IMG/VR virus record: IMGVR_UViG_3300032087_001718
Coordinates: 1 to 31,736 of that record
DNA from: a virus
Length of the DNA: 31,736 nucleotides
Reading direction: 5' to 3' (one strand)
The first letter of the stretch is position 1. Each line of letters starts with the position of its first letter. Under the pieces are notes generated by a model, which did not search any database, was not told the origin of the DNA, and saw only the letters and a program-made list of their open reading frames with translations. A program made the position numbers and the translations under genes. Shown here in pieces: positions 15,960-25,401 of the stretch.

Positions 15960-18900
15960 TTAATTTCCGTCTTCTTGTATTGTTAAAATAAAGTCACTCT
16001 TAGTTGCACCAGTTATTGATCCAAGTATATCTATGCCTTGTGTTGAAAACTCTTTGGTGTCTAAAGTGCCAGCTTGAGTGTTATTATCCCATGTGTTTTC
16101 AATACCTTTTATAAAGTTATAATATATACCTTCTTTATTAGAAAAACTTGGAACACTACCGTCTTGTTGATCTGTAGATATTTTTGGACAAGTCCAACCA
16201 GAATCTCCTTCGTAAAATATTGTTTTAAAGTTTTTAATTTTTGATGGTGACTCGTTAAACACTAGCTTTACTGTTGATTTATATTGAGCACCGTAAAAGT
16301 TATTTCTTGTTTGGTTATCATGTGACCATATTACACCGTCTTTAAATGTATAATAAACATTATTTAAAGATACACCAGCTTCAGCTACAAAAGATTTTCT
16401 AGTTGGCCAACCTCTAACTGTTTCTTCAAAAGAAACTGTTTCATCAGAAAAACTAATGTTGTAACAACCAGAGTCTTCGTCGTAGTTGCCAATCATTGTA
16501 TTTTCTGAAGCAAGTTTATCTGAAAAATAATCGCTCATGCCGTTTGAAGATATTTCTTCTAAACCATCTCTTGATAGCCTTAAAACAACACCTCTATTTT
16601 TATCTGTAAAGTAAGATCTAAAACCATAATAAGCGTACGACTCCGGGTTTTTAGATATACCATATTCACCAACAAAAGGTATTGCTTGACCTAAAACAGC
16701 TGCATTAGATGTAACGTTAGCAGATCCATCTGCGTTAAATAAGGCATCTTTCTGAGCTAAAATCTTTAAAACCTTATCTTCACACATTACGACTAAATCT
16801 GTGTCTCTAGCGTGAAGTTTTTGTATTGATCCATTTGCTGGATTTAAGTCTTTAGTTATAGGTTGAGCTTGTATAAACTGATTAAGTTTGTTTGTGCCTG
16901 TTAAAGAGTTGAATATTTGAGAAAATATTAAACCTGATCCTCTTCTTTCTTCTTGATATGGCTCATCTAGTGTTGCAGATACTTTTACACCTTTACCTAT
17001 TCTTACAGCGTTGAAATCATCTCTTATTCTGTCAGATTCTACACCATTGTTAAATGAGTAGCAGTTAAACCATTCTAAATCGTGAGTAGATGGCAACGCT
17101 TCAGTTCCATGTTGGGCAATTGGTATGTTGTCGCTAGCTTCATAGTATATATCAATGTCAACAGTTTCGTCAGGCTCTGTTTCAAAAATAGCAGGGTTTT
17201 TTGATGTGTACGTTCCAGAGTCTTCATCTACTATTTTTAAAAACTCTAAATTAGTAGTAGTGCCACCACTTACTTCTGTTAAATTTAAAGAATCATCTGG
17301 CGACCAAGTTAAAGGTTTATCTAGTTCAACTGTAAATCTTATTAATCTTGATGATGCAAACTTTCCTTTTTTAGAACCTTTGTAAGTAACACAATGAACT
17401 CTAGCGTAATCAACTATTTCGTATATAGTGCCATCTGGATCATCAGTCCATCTTATCTTTTGTCCAGGTGACTGTAAAAAATTAGCTGTATCAGCTGCTT
17501 CTGGAACTTTATTTTCAAAGCCCCACCAGTAACCGTCCCATGCGTTTCTTGCTGCACTACCACTACCAGGCCCCCATTTAAAATAACATATATCCATGTA
17601 TTTCGAGCCCACTCTAGTTCCTCTACCTCGTTTTGCACCAACGTTAAGCGTTTCTCCAGGAAGAGTACTATTATGCGGTAATAATCCCCCTTGCTCAGCT
17701 GTATGATAACGAGGTTGTGAATTATCTATATGCCAACCTCTATCACCTGATTTCCAGTTGTCATCATTATCTCCAGATCTACTCATAACACCAAGAGCGC
17801 GAGTAGAAGCTATAGCATAACCTTCTTTTTCGTTTACCGATGTTATTCTGTCAATTAAAGCTTTGTCACTATATATTTTTGCAAAAAATCTACCAGCAAA
17901 CTCTGGTTTATTTTGTATTTCTTTTTGAAATATATTTATACCTAAACCTGTAGCTTCTTGACCATTACTTGCGGCAAAAGCCATACCAGATAATGGTTTG
18001 TCTAAAGTTACTTTGTAAAAAGCATCTTCATCAGATCCAACTTTTTGTATACTTTCTATATCATAAAAAACAGGTGTTGTATTTGTTTCTGTAAATATTT
18101 TACAACAAAGCTGTGGTTCGCCTAACAAAGCGTTATCCCTAGAATCAGCTCCAGAGTCAACCCAGGCATCATTTAGTATTTTTAGAGTTAAAGCACTCTC
18201 AACTGGCTGACCGTCAGATGCAAAGGTATCATTAGCACCTGATCCTTGTATTTTAGCTTTATTTACATTTTTTGTTTTTATTGTGTCTGGAGCTTCATTT
18301 TCTAAAGCTATAATTTTGTATCTAGCTTCTTCACTAACAAAATTATTACTATCGTGTTGTTTTTTTAATATAATAAAGTCGTCTTCTTTTATTTTGTTTC
18401 TTTCTGAAGATGGGAAAGATATCCAAACATTATCATCTGACTCAACATAAAATCTATCCATTGATAAATTATAGTACTCGTTTGAATTTTCTTTAACAAA
18501 AAACTTAAAATGAGTAAAACCTTCTGGAGGATCTGATTCTATTACCGCAGATATTCTATTATTTAAGTTTGCTGATGTTTTACCTAACACAGTAGAGCTT
18601 GTTTCTGATGAAAATACAGGTGTTTCTCTGCCATATTCATCTCTATAAGCAATACCAACTTGATACGTTCTTAAAGTTTTTATTGATTTACCAGCTGATT
18701 CATTAGTAATATTCCAAGTTGGATAATTGTCAATGTTTATAGATACTTTAGGTTTTATAACATCACTGTTTGAATTTTTTATATCAAAGTTTTGCAAATA
18801 ATTAGCATAAACTAGCCTATTGGCAATTATTTCTTGAGATTTTGCTTTTCTTGGTACATTATCAAACGGTCTTAGTATTTGATTAGACTCTATAACCTTA

Positions 18901-20207
18901 CTTATTATTTCAGATTTTATACTATACTGATTAACAAAGTTACCAGAAGAGTCTTTTTCAACTGTATCTACAACATAAACGTTTTGGTTTGAAGAATCTT
19001 TATATAATATATCTATTTTTTCTACATCTGATGGAACTGTTCCGCTAGACGCAAAGTTTTTTACTTTTAAATTTCTAACCGTGTTTTTCATTAACACATT
19101 GTAACCCTGCTCTGGGTTATATTCAAAAGCTTTTTCGCTAGGTAAAAACGCTGGCTCAGAAAAAGGAGAAAAACAAGAAACTTGATTATCATTGTATATA
19201 TATCTATACGCAAACCTAGGAAACTTAAACTCAAACATAGGTGGAGTTTGTTCTAAAGTTACTTCCCAAAATGTACTTGTTGCTGGCGCTGTGTTTATAG
19301 ACAAAATATTTACTTTAGCAAAGTTTTGAGTACTACCTGTTGGTGCTTCAAAAACTTTAACTCTAGCTATATGATTCTCATCATCTTCAGAGTTTGAAGC
19401 TGTCAAAACTAAAGTATCACCAACATTATAAAAAGGATAAGGTTGATTCCAATACATAGTAACAGCGGTACCTGGATCAAAAGGTGTAGGTTCGCCATCT
19501 ACATTACTACCTAAAGCTCCATACCAACCGGTGTTAACATTAGTAACATTACCGTCATCATCAAGCTGCTTTGTTCTGTACATCTCTAAAGTAGGAGCTG
19601 TGAGAGGTGATTTTTTTATTACGGTTATATCTGATTCTATAAAATCTCTACCATAAATTTCAGTATGAGAAGTGTCTCCTGAAGCGGTGGCTGCTGCCGC
19701 AGCTTTAAATCTTTCTATGTTAATGCATTTTGGCTCATTTAAGTCATCAGTAAAAAACAACAAGCCATCAATTATATTTATACCTGTAATAAGAGTGTTT
19801 GATGAAAACTTTAAAACGTTGTTTTTATCTATAACAACAGGAGATACAACTTTAGTTGTTTGATCAAACTCTAGTATACCATCTTGATTACTACCACTTA
19901 AAAGCCAATATATTTTTTCGTTTTTATCATACCTTATAACACCTACTGTTTTACAGTTATCAAAACCGTAGTAGTTTGTATCAGAGTCGTTTAAACCCCA
20001 TTGAGTGTATGAATTAGTAACTTCATTATAAGATCTATTAAAAATAGCTGTGTTACCTAATATATTTTCAATCGCACCTACGTCTGCACCCTCAGAACTA
20101 GATATCTTTATATTTAAAGCATCTCGATACTGGCCATTGGGAATTAATCTTTCGTCCAGGTCTTTATTCATTTTACCTGCCGAAAAAACATTTTTAATTT
20201 CAGGCAT
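15960..20207 (-). CDS. Large tail stabilisation / muzzle-like protein
   Basis: At 1415 residues this is the long tail-tube-end protein of the module. Its N-terminus, NVFSAGKMNKDLDERLIPNG followed by QYRDALN, is a hallmark I recall at the start of the muzzle / P22 gp10-like stabilisation proteins of crAss-like phages and many marine phages. The body is beta-rich with propeller-like repeats (for example IYWLLSGSNQDGILEFD, GLLFFTDDLNEPKCI). Further on lies a conserved block around FRSYFTDKNRGVVLRLSRDG (about residue 1200). It would close the end of the short tail and carry or contact the fibres. It follows the two ring proteins and precedes the fibre gene, as expected. The crAss-like assignment is from memory. 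Confidence 0.78.
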   Translation of the reverse strand: MPEIKNVFSAGKMNKDLDERLIPNGQYRDALNIKISSSEGADVGAIENILGNTAIFNRSYNEVTNSYTQWGLNDSDTNYYGFDNCKTVGVIRYDKNEKIYWLLSGSNQDGILEFDQTTKVVSPVVIDKNNVLKFSSNTLITGINIIDGLLFFTDDLNEPKCINIERFKAAAAATASGDTSHTEIYGRDFIESDITVIKKSPLTAPTLEMYRTKQLDDDGNVTNVNTGWYGALGSNVDGEPTPFDPGTAVTMYWNQPYPFYNVGDTLVLTASNSEDDENHIARVKVFEAPTGSTQNFAKVNILSINTAPATSTFWEVTLEQTPPMFEFKFPRFAYRYIYNDNQVSCFSPFSEPAFLPSEKAFEYNPEQGYNVLMKNTVRNLKVKNFASSGTVPSDVEKIDILYKDSSNQNVYVVDTVEKDSSGNFVNQYSIKSEIISKVIESNQILRPFDNVPRKAKSQEIIANRLVYANYLQNFDIKNSNSDVIKPKVSINIDNYPTWNITNESAGKSIKTLRTYQVGIAYRDEYGRETPVFSSETSSTVLGKTSANLNNRISAVIESDPPEGFTHFKFFVKENSNEYYNLSMDRFYVESDDNVWISFPSSERNKIKEDDFIILKKQHDSNNFVSEEARYKIIALENEAPDTIKTKNVNKAKIQGSGANDTFASDGQPVESALTLKILNDAWVDSGADSRDNALLGEPQLCCKIFTETNTTPVFYDIESIQKVGSDEDAFYKVTLDKPLSGMAFAASNGQEATGLGINIFQKEIQNKPEFAGRFFAKIYSDKALIDRITSVNEKEGYAIASTRALGVMSRSGDNDDNWKSGDRGWHIDNSQPRYHTAEQGGLLPHNSTLPGETLNVGAKRGRGTRVGSKYMDICYFKWGPGSGSAARNAWDGYWWGFENKVPEAADTANFLQSPGQKIRWTDDPDGTIYEIVDYARVHCVTYKGSKKGKFASSRLIRFTVELDKPLTWSPDDSLNLTEVSGGTTTNLEFLKIVDEDSGTYTSKNPAIFETEPDETVDIDIYYEASDNIPIAQHGTEALPSTHDLEWFNCYSFNNGVESDRIRDDFNAVRIGKGVKVSATLDEPYQEERRGSGLIFSQIFNSLTGTNKLNQFIQAQPITKDLNPANGSIQKLHARDTDLVVMCEDKVLKILAQKDALFNADGSANVTSNAAVLGQAIPFVGEYGISKNPESYAYYGFRSYFTDKNRGVVLRLSRDGLEEISSNGMSDYFSDKLASENTMIGNYDEDSGCYNISFSDETVSFEETVRGWPTRKSFVAEAGVSLNNVYYTFKDGVIWSHDNQTRNNFYGAQYKSTVKLVFNESPSKIKNFKTIFYEGDSGWTCPKISTDQQDGSVPSFSNKEGIYYNFIKGIENTWDNNTQAGTLDTKEFSTQGIDILGSITGATKSDFILTIQEDGN

Positions 20208-20210
20208 ATA

Positions 20211-21122
20211 TTAGTGTTTTATAACTTTAGACTTACCTCTCATTACTTGAGTAAGCTCTTCTATTTTTAAATTAGATAGTCTTAACTTAGCTTGCCTAGC
20301 TTTCGCGAATTTACCTTTTTGAAATCTTTGAATTATATACTCTGGAACATTAGCTCTTGTTGATAATATTGCGTGAGCAACATGCTGATAAACAGCTTCT
20401 TCTGCAAACTTATGAACTATCATATCTGCATCTACTGCCAAACCGTCGCTTATGTATTTTAAAGTAACAACTTTGCCAGTCATTGACGAGTCAAAGAATA
20501 TTTTACTTTTAAGTGGATCTATAAAGTAAACACCATTTGTTTGTGAGTTTTCTGGCTCCATGCCATATCTTCTACCAAATAATTGTAGCAAACCAGGATC
20601 GTTTTCTAAATCATCTAAGTTATCAGTTGATGCGTTACTAGTGTTTGATTTAAATTTTTTCCAAGTTTCAGACTCGTTAGCTGTTAGTATTTCACCGCTT
20701 TGATAGTCAAACAAATATTCATATTTGTCATCTTGAAGTATAGGTAGTGGATTACTAGTTTTTCTAGCAGGATATAAAAGCCTTTCAACACCACTTTGAT
20801 CTAGCCAGCTAATTTTTACATAATTAACATAATCGTGCGGTAGAGGCATTTGTAAGCTTGGGGGTATTTCTATTTCTTGAGACTTTTCACTTTTAAATAT
20901 ATCATAGCTAAACTCTTGCATAGCTCTTTTTACATGAAAAGCTACATCTGTTCTTTTTATTTTAGATATAATTTTATCTTCACCCACATAGGCTATAATA
21001 AAATTATTAACTAACTCCTTTAGCTTTATAAACTGGTAGTTTCCATAAACCTCATCGTTAGTACCCCATAAATCATCAGGGCCGTAATAGTATTGATACT
21101 GTGTTCCTTCAAATAAAGCCAT
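20211..21122 (-). CDS. Tail ring / tubular protein
   Basis: This 303-residue protein has an N-terminal helical part with AFHVKRAMQEFSYDIFKSEK (about 76-95). A beta part around IEIPPSLQMPLPHDYVNYVK (about 99-118) follows, then helices near HKFAEEAVYQHVAHAILSTR and a basic C-terminal tail (FAKARQAKLRLSNLKIEEL). The AxxRAIQEFSYD...LP.DYVxYVKI pattern is one I recall in the ring or tail-tubular proteins of crAss-like and marine Bacteroidota phages, distantly like P22 gp4 / T7 gp11 adaptors. It would stack below the portal as part of the short tail tube. The gene starts 3 bases after the upstream stop and is followed after 3 bases by the large tail gene. Confidence 0.65.
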   Translation of the reverse strand: MALFEGTQYQYYYGPDDLWGTNDEVYGNYQFIKLKELVNNFIIAYVGEDKIISKIKRTDVAFHVKRAMQEFSYDIFKSEKSQEIEIPPSLQMPLPHDYVNYVKISWLDQSGVERLLYPARKTSNPLPILQDDKYEYLFDYQSGEILTANESETWKKFKSNTSNASTDNLDDLENDPGLLQLFGRRYGMEPENSQTNGVYFIDPLKSKIFFDSSMTGKVVTLKYISDGLAVDADMIVHKFAEEAVYQHVAHAILSTRANVPEYIIQRFQKGKFAKARQAKLRLSNLKIEELTQVMRGKSKVIKH

Positions 21123-21125
21123 TTA

Positions 21126-21842
21126 TTACTGTTTTTCTTGTTGTGCCGCAAGCATATCTTCTTGCGTTGCTAATTGATATACTGATAAATCTCTAACTAA
21201 AACACCAGCTAAAGCTAATATTTTTGTTACAATTTCTACTTCTTCTGAATCATGAAGATCAAAATCATTACTACCTGTAGCTTGATATTGAGCGTTACCT
21301 AAAACAGTGTTATAGTTCCAAATAACTCTATCAGGTCTTTTCACGTAGTTTATAGTTACTGGATTTGTTCCAGTTGAGTCAGAAGTTATTTCTAACGTAC
21401 CGTAAACTCTTATACCGTTTTCGTCTCTAGTATAAATAGGAAAATCATCTGTTGGTTTGGTTATGGCTGAAGAGTTTATATATAAATACTCGTTTCTGTT
21501 AACTTTTTCAACTTCAGAGCCTTTGTATATAACTGTGCCTAACCTATATATATCTGTAGGTAGATCGTAGTGGGGAGGTGTAGCGTTTTCATCATAATCA
21601 AGTGATGCTTGCTTTTCAAATATATTTATTTTTTCGTTCAATATATTTAACATGTCTGAATACTCTGTATCATTACCATGCAATCTGCTAAATTGATTTA
21701 TATCGTAAAAATACTGCTCAAATATATCCATTTGAACTTGATTGGCAAACAAATTAAATTCTTCAGGTGTTAAATAACCTCTTTGCTCTTTATTTAACAC
21801 AGCGAGCACTCTTTGATATACGGTATCTACACTTACTGCCAT
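21126..21842 (-). CDS. Head-tail connector / ring protein
   Basis: The preferred start is the ATG at 21842, giving 238 residues that begin MAVSVDTVYQRVLAVLNKEQ. The frame is open for ten more codons (MWPNYYKKYK, start 21872), but that stretch is encoded inside a strong intergenic hairpin and matches no family start I recall. The N-terminal block TVYQRVLAVLNKEQRGYLTP followed by EEFNLFANQVQMDIFEQYFY is characteristic of a ring/adaptor protein in crAss-like and marine phages. It is helical at first, then beta-rich (PTDIYRLGTVIYKGSEVEKV), then helical again. It probably docks to the portal or to the next ring. It is co-transcribed with the 303-aa ring gene 3 bases downstream. Confidence 0.68.
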   Translation of the reverse strand: MAVSVDTVYQRVLAVLNKEQRGYLTPEEFNLFANQVQMDIFEQYFYDINQFSRLHGNDTEYSDMLNILNEKINIFEKQASLDYDENATPPHYDLPTDIYRLGTVIYKGSEVEKVNRNEYLYINSSAITKPTDDFPIYTRDENGIRVYGTLEITSDSTGTNPVTINYVKRPDRVIWNYNTVLGNAQYQATGSNDFDLHDSEEVEIVTKILALAGVLVRDLSVYQLATQEDMLAAQQEKQ

Positions 21843-21852
21843 TTTATATTTT

Positions 21853-21893
21853 TTATAGTAGTTAGGCCACATTAAGCGGCCTAACCGCTATAA
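21853..21893 (-). promoter_or_regulatory. Strong intergenic hairpin before the connector gene
   Basis: The arms TTATAGTAGTTAGGCC (21853-21868) and GGCCTAACCGCTATAA (21878-21893) pair over 16 positions with one mismatch and one wobble, around a 9-base loop. The hairpin starts 7 bases after the stop of the 254-aa gene and ends 10 bases before the ATG at 21842. In the direction of transcription it is followed by A-rich, not U-rich, sequence, so it is a poor intrinsic terminator. A processing or stabilising structure, or a 5' leader element of the connector gene, is more likely. Confidence 0.5.
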
Positions 21894-21899
21894 GTGACT

Positions 21900-22664
21900 T
21901 TATTTTAATCTTTTTTCAATACTTGAGTAAATCTCTACTCCTTCATCAGTTTTAAACCAAGCAGCTAGTGCTGAATAAGGGTTTTCTTCAAAAGGTACAG
22001 ATAACAGTTTTCTACCTGTTGACGCCCAAGTAAAGTTTCTTTGGTCTTGACTTAAATCAATAATACCGTCTTCTACGGCTTTTATACCAAAATTTCTTAA
22101 TTGCACGTTGTCATCAGACGCTAGTTCTAAGAATAAAATAGGATTTCTACGCGCAAACAATAGCACGTCTCTTTTAATCTCCTTAGAAGTCATAGAATTA
22201 ACCTTACTACCAACCTCTACTCTTAATATAGCTTCTAAATGATCAATATCTAAGTTTTTAGCAGAGTTTAAAGCTTCAATTTCAGCTTCAAGATATACTA
22301 AATCATCATTTGCTTGTTTAACATTATCTACTTCATAATATATACCACCTTTTAGCGGGTGATAAAGCGATAATAGTTTTTGTAGCGCTACGTTTGCCTT
22401 TGGTACAAATAAAGTTCCATTTCTAAAAACAATTTGTTCTAATGTAACTTCACCTTTTTGCTCATCAACAAATGGTGAGCTTTGGTTTGTAGCGTATCTT
22501 AATTCTCTTTGATAACCTTTTTCTGGATCAAACCATAATAAAGATCTTTTAACAGAGTGTTTTGCTGGTATTGTAGTTATGATGGGTTTTTTGTTACCAA
22601 CTAGCTCGTATACTCTGTCTTTTTGTTCCCATACCGCAGGTGCGGTTTTTTCTTTTTTTGCCAT
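21900..22664 (-). CDS. Conserved head-associated protein of unknown function
   Basis: This 254-residue protein has a beta-rich N-terminal half (DRVYELVGNKKPIITTIPAK, KGEVTLEQIVFRNGTLFVPK). The C-terminal half is helical and charged (DDLVYLEAEIEALNSAKNLD; then TSKEIKRDVLLFARRNP). I see no catalytic motif or membrane helix. Its place directly after the capsid gene and before the ring proteins suggests a head component, such as a decoration or auxiliary capsid protein, or a head-completion factor. I recall very similar sequences in marine phages but know no function. The gene is isolated by a terminator-like hairpin on its upstream side and a second hairpin just past its stop. Its expression may therefore differ from that of the genes around it. 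Confidence 0.6.
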   Translation of the reverse strand: MAKKEKTAPAVWEQKDRVYELVGNKKPIITTIPAKHSVKRSLLWFDPEKGYQRELRYATNQSSPFVDEQKGEVTLEQIVFRNGTLFVPKANVALQKLLSLYHPLKGGIYYEVDNVKQANDDLVYLEAEIEALNSAKNLDIDHLEAILRVEVGSKVNSMTSKEIKRDVLLFARRNPILFLELASDDNVQLRNFGIKAVEDGIIDLSQDQRNFTWASTGRKLLSVPFEENPYSALAAWFKTDEGVEIYSSIEKRLK

Positions 22665-22692
22665 GATATGATATAATAAAATTATTAAAAAT

Positions 22693-22731
22693 GTAAGATT
22701 TACCCCCGAAGTATATCGAGGGTAATCTTAC
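22693..22731 (-). terminator. Terminator-like hairpin downstream of the capsid gene
   Basis: On the minus strand GTAAGATTACCCTC pairs with GGGGGTAAATCTTAC, giving 8 + 6 paired bases with one bulged A and one G-T wobble. GA/TC can add two more pairs to close a 6-base loop. It lies 13 bases beyond the capsid stop and is followed by ATTTTTAATAATTTT. This is the best intrinsic-terminator shape in the window. Partial termination here would give more capsid mRNA than mRNA for the downstream tail genes. Confidence 0.7.
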
Positions 22732-22744
22732 TTTGATTTACAGA

Positions 22745-24190
22745 CTACGCTGCAGTGTCTTTCAACAATACGAAGTTGTTAGCACCTTGAACACATAGAC
22801 ATCTTTCAGATAAGAAGTGTACGTTCATCTCATCAATATCAGAAGTGTAGTTACCACCAACAGAACCAGTGATCCAAGACTTCATTCTTCTATCGTCAGC
22901 TTCAGAAGCTCTGTAGCGTACGTGTAAGAATGGTCTTTGAATGTTTTTACCAAGCGTTTGGTCATAAACTGTAGAAACACCAGCAGGTACAAGTACACCG
23001 TCGATATCATCAGTTAAACCACGAGTGGCAGCGTCATTCAAATATTTCCAGTCAGTTTTGTAGAAGTCATAAGAACCTCTGCGGAAACCGCTAAATCCTA
23101 GATTAAGTGCCATATCTTCAGAGTTGTCAAATACACCATAAGATGTACCGCCAGTTCCGTAAGAATTAGCTCTTGCTAGCATGTTGTCGATAGCTAAAGA
23201 TGTACCTCTATCTAAGAAAAGCATGTTTTCTTCAATAGCACCTTGCTTATCAAGCTCTTGTAGAATTACATCGAACTCAGCAAGACCACTTAAACCAGTA
23301 CCGTTGTTAAAGTCATGATCATTGAAAACAAGACCTCTGCTTTCGATAGCAGCAAAAAGACCTTCAGTACCTCTTACAGTTTGAGAGTTAGCGTCTGTGA
23401 TTGTTTCAGTTGCTTTTTCAGCTTCAACCATAGACATCTCTAGGTAATCTTCAAATCTTAATCTAGTTTCATGCTCTGACTTTAGATACCATAGATATCC
23501 AGAAGTTCCAAGCTCAGTAGTCACTTCGATCCAACCGATCTGAGCAGTGTCAGAACCATTGATTGAGTATTTATCTTTAATGATAATTGGGCTGTTAGTG
23601 AACTTTTGGAACCCAGCGTCGATAGACTTTTGCATTCCTGCAGCACCTTTACCAAACTCAGAACCATAAACAAATACTTTAAGGTCGGTTGGGTTAGAAG
23701 CAGCTACGAATGAAGCAGGCCAGTCAGCTTGAGTTAGAGGATATGCCTCTAGCTCTCCAGTTCCAGCATCAACAGAAGTAACAAAAGCTTTTACAGTTAC
23801 AAAACCTTTAGACACGATGATAGTTTGGTTGGCTCTGATAGCGTGACCTTGAGCGCTTCCTCCACTGTCAAGCACAACTAAAGTGTGATCTGTAGCGTCG
23901 TTATCTGTTTTAACTTTCACTGAATCATAAGCGACATGTAGTCTACCTTGTTCAGACCATACGACTTCATCAGAAGCCATTGGCATTTCAGCACCTACCA
24001 TACGTAGAAATGAAGAGATAGATCTGTTTCCATATCTTTCAACTTCTTTTTCGTATACTTCTGGTAAGAACTGCTTTGTAAAATCAAAGTCTCCGGAAGT
24101 ACCGATTGCTAGGTAGTTTTTATCGAAGACAGTTTTTGATGGTGCGGGCGTTAATCCAGCTGGAAACGCACCGCCAGTTGCAAAACTCAT
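22745..24190 (-). CDS. Major capsid protein
   Basis: The 481-residue product begins MSFATGGAFPAGLTPAPSKT and then DKNYLAIGTSGDFDFTKQFL. The EVYEKEVERYGNRSISSFLR block (about 44-63) followed by MVGAEMPMASDEVVW is a pattern I recall in capsid proteins of marine and crAss-like phages; the fold is presumably HK97-like. Position supports this: portal, acidic scaffold-like protein, then this gene. Two further signs are seen in the DNA. The GC content is clearly higher than in neighbouring genes (about 45% in sampled lines), as expected for codon selection in the most abundant virion protein, and a strong hairpin terminator follows. The ATG is preceded by an A-rich leader (ACTAAAAAT) without a Shine-Dalgarno sequence. 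No N-terminal maturation cleavage can be assigned. Confidence 0.85.
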   Translation of the reverse strand: MSFATGGAFPAGLTPAPSKTVFDKNYLAIGTSGDFDFTKQFLPEVYEKEVERYGNRSISSFLRMVGAEMPMASDEVVWSEQGRLHVAYDSVKVKTDNDATDHTLVVLDSGGSAQGHAIRANQTIIVSKGFVTVKAFVTSVDAGTGELEAYPLTQADWPASFVAASNPTDLKVFVYGSEFGKGAAGMQKSIDAGFQKFTNSPIIIKDKYSINGSDTAQIGWIEVTTELGTSGYLWYLKSEHETRLRFEDYLEMSMVEAEKATETITDANSQTVRGTEGLFAAIESRGLVFNDHDFNNGTGLSGLAEFDVILQELDKQGAIEENMLFLDRGTSLAIDNMLARANSYGTGGTSYGVFDNSEDMALNLGFSGFRRGSYDFYKTDWKYLNDAATRGLTDDIDGVLVPAGVSTVYDQTLGKNIQRPFLHVRYRASEADDRRMKSWITGSVGGNYTSDIDEMNVHFLSERCLCVQGANNFVLLKDTAA

Positions 24191-24213
24191 ATTTTTAGTT
24201 TTTTAAAGTTATT

Positions 24214-25401
24214 CTATTTTTTTATTTTGACTTTTAATCGTGAAGAATCGTCACCGCTTATTGCTCTAACTCTAAGTCCACCAGCTTCCGTAACAGGTTC
24301 ATGAACACTTCTAGGGTCCATGTCAACGTTTTTAGACTTAGCTATACTGTTTTTAATAGCATCAGCTTTGCCTTGCTCGTAGAAATGATTAGCTATTGCA
24401 TCTGCGTTCATTGCTGTAAAAAGTGCTTTGTGATAACCTTTTGCATCACCCATCGTGCTGTCTTCCGCTAAAAACCTTTTAACAAAATTGTTTATATCAC
24501 TTTGTGTCTGCTTAACTTCACTAGCATTTTTAACATTAAATCTATATTTTTTATCACCAACAGAATATTCAAAACCTTTGAAATTGTCAGAAAAAACTTT
24601 ATTAGTTTTTTGTAAAAAAACATCTGATTTATCTTTAGCAACTTTATTCTCTTCTTCAGATTCTTTATTATAGCGGTTGAAAAAATCAACTGCTTTTTGC
24701 TGATCAGGTGTCAATCTTGATCCAGCTTTAATTTCTTCGTAATACTTAGACTTTAAAGATTCTAAATGATTTTTAGCTTTAGCTACTTCTTCTTTAAAAG
24801 CTATTTTAGATTTTCTTACAGATTTTTCATCATCTAACTCTTCATCATAAGAAAAGTCTTCCATTAATATATCTATATCTTCTTTATCTAAGTGTGGTTT
24901 AGTATTTTCGTAATACTCTCTAAGTAATTGTTTGTCATTTAGACTAGAATAATCAGTGTTTAGCTTTACATAATCTTCTAAGCTACCACCTGTTTCATTC
25001 ATGAAATCAACTACTTTTTGTATATTTTCAGGTAAAGGTTCACCTGTTTCTTGTGCTTCGGCTATAACCTCTTCTACCTCTTCTTGAAGCTCTTCAACTT
25101 GTTCTTGAACTTCTTCTTCAGTGACTTCTTCTAAAACCTGATCTTCGGCTACATCAGCTTGATCAGCTTCAACTTGCTCTGTTTCAGTTTGTTCACTTTC
25201 AACTTCTGGTTTTTCAGGTTGATCTTGGTTTAATTTTCTTAGATCAATTTTAATAGTACCATCTTCGTCTACGCTAGATATACTTTCTTGATCTTTAGCT
25301 TCAACTTCTTCTTGAGGTTTTTCTACTTCGTTTTCTAAAGTCTGCTCAGTAGTTTTGTCTACAACCTCTTCAATTACAGACTCATTTTCTTGGTTTTCCA
25401 T
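24214..25401 (-). CDS. Acidic scaffold-like protein
   Basis: This 395-residue protein has an extremely acidic Glu/Val/Gln-rich N-terminal region (about 1-125, e.g. VEELQEEVEEVIAEAQETGE). Charged helices follow, then a more ordered C-terminal part with ALFTAMNADAIANHFYEQGK (about 323-342) and a basic end (DDSSRLKVKIKK). An acidic, helical protein with a basic C-terminus between the portal and major capsid genes is the usual position and composition of a scaffolding protein. Such a protein fills the procapsid and binds capsid subunits through its C-terminus. I cannot confirm homology to a named scaffold. No protease motif is seen in it. Confidence 0.65.
   Translation of the reverse strand: MENQENESVIEEVVDKTTEQTLENEVEKPQEEVEAKDQESISSVDEDGTIKIDLRKLNQDQPEKPEVESEQTETEQVEADQADVAEDQVLEEVTEEEVQEQVEELQEEVEEVIAEAQETGEPLPENIQKVVDFMNETGGSLEDYVKLNTDYSSLNDKQLLREYYENTKPHLDKEDIDILMEDFSYDEELDDEKSVRKSKIAFKEEVAKAKNHLESLKSKYYEEIKAGSRLTPDQQKAVDFFNRYNKESEEENKVAKDKSDVFLQKTNKVFSDNFKGFEYSVGDKKYRFNVKNASEVKQTQSDINNFVKRFLAEDSTMGDAKGYHKALFTAMNADAIANHFYEQGKADAIKNSIAKSKNVDMDPRSVHEPVTEAGGLRVRAISGDDSSRLKVKIKK

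Noticed and set aside
21843-21872. N-terminal extension MWPNYYKKYK of the connector protein.
   Set aside because: It is encoded within or right beside a strong hairpin, and the family-like sequence begins at MAVSVDTVYQ (start 21842).
24492-24689. Minus-strand open frame of 65 codons inside the scaffold-like gene, and those at 28862-29056 and 17453-17641.
   Set aside because: They overlap long, well-supported genes in another frame and have no independent support.
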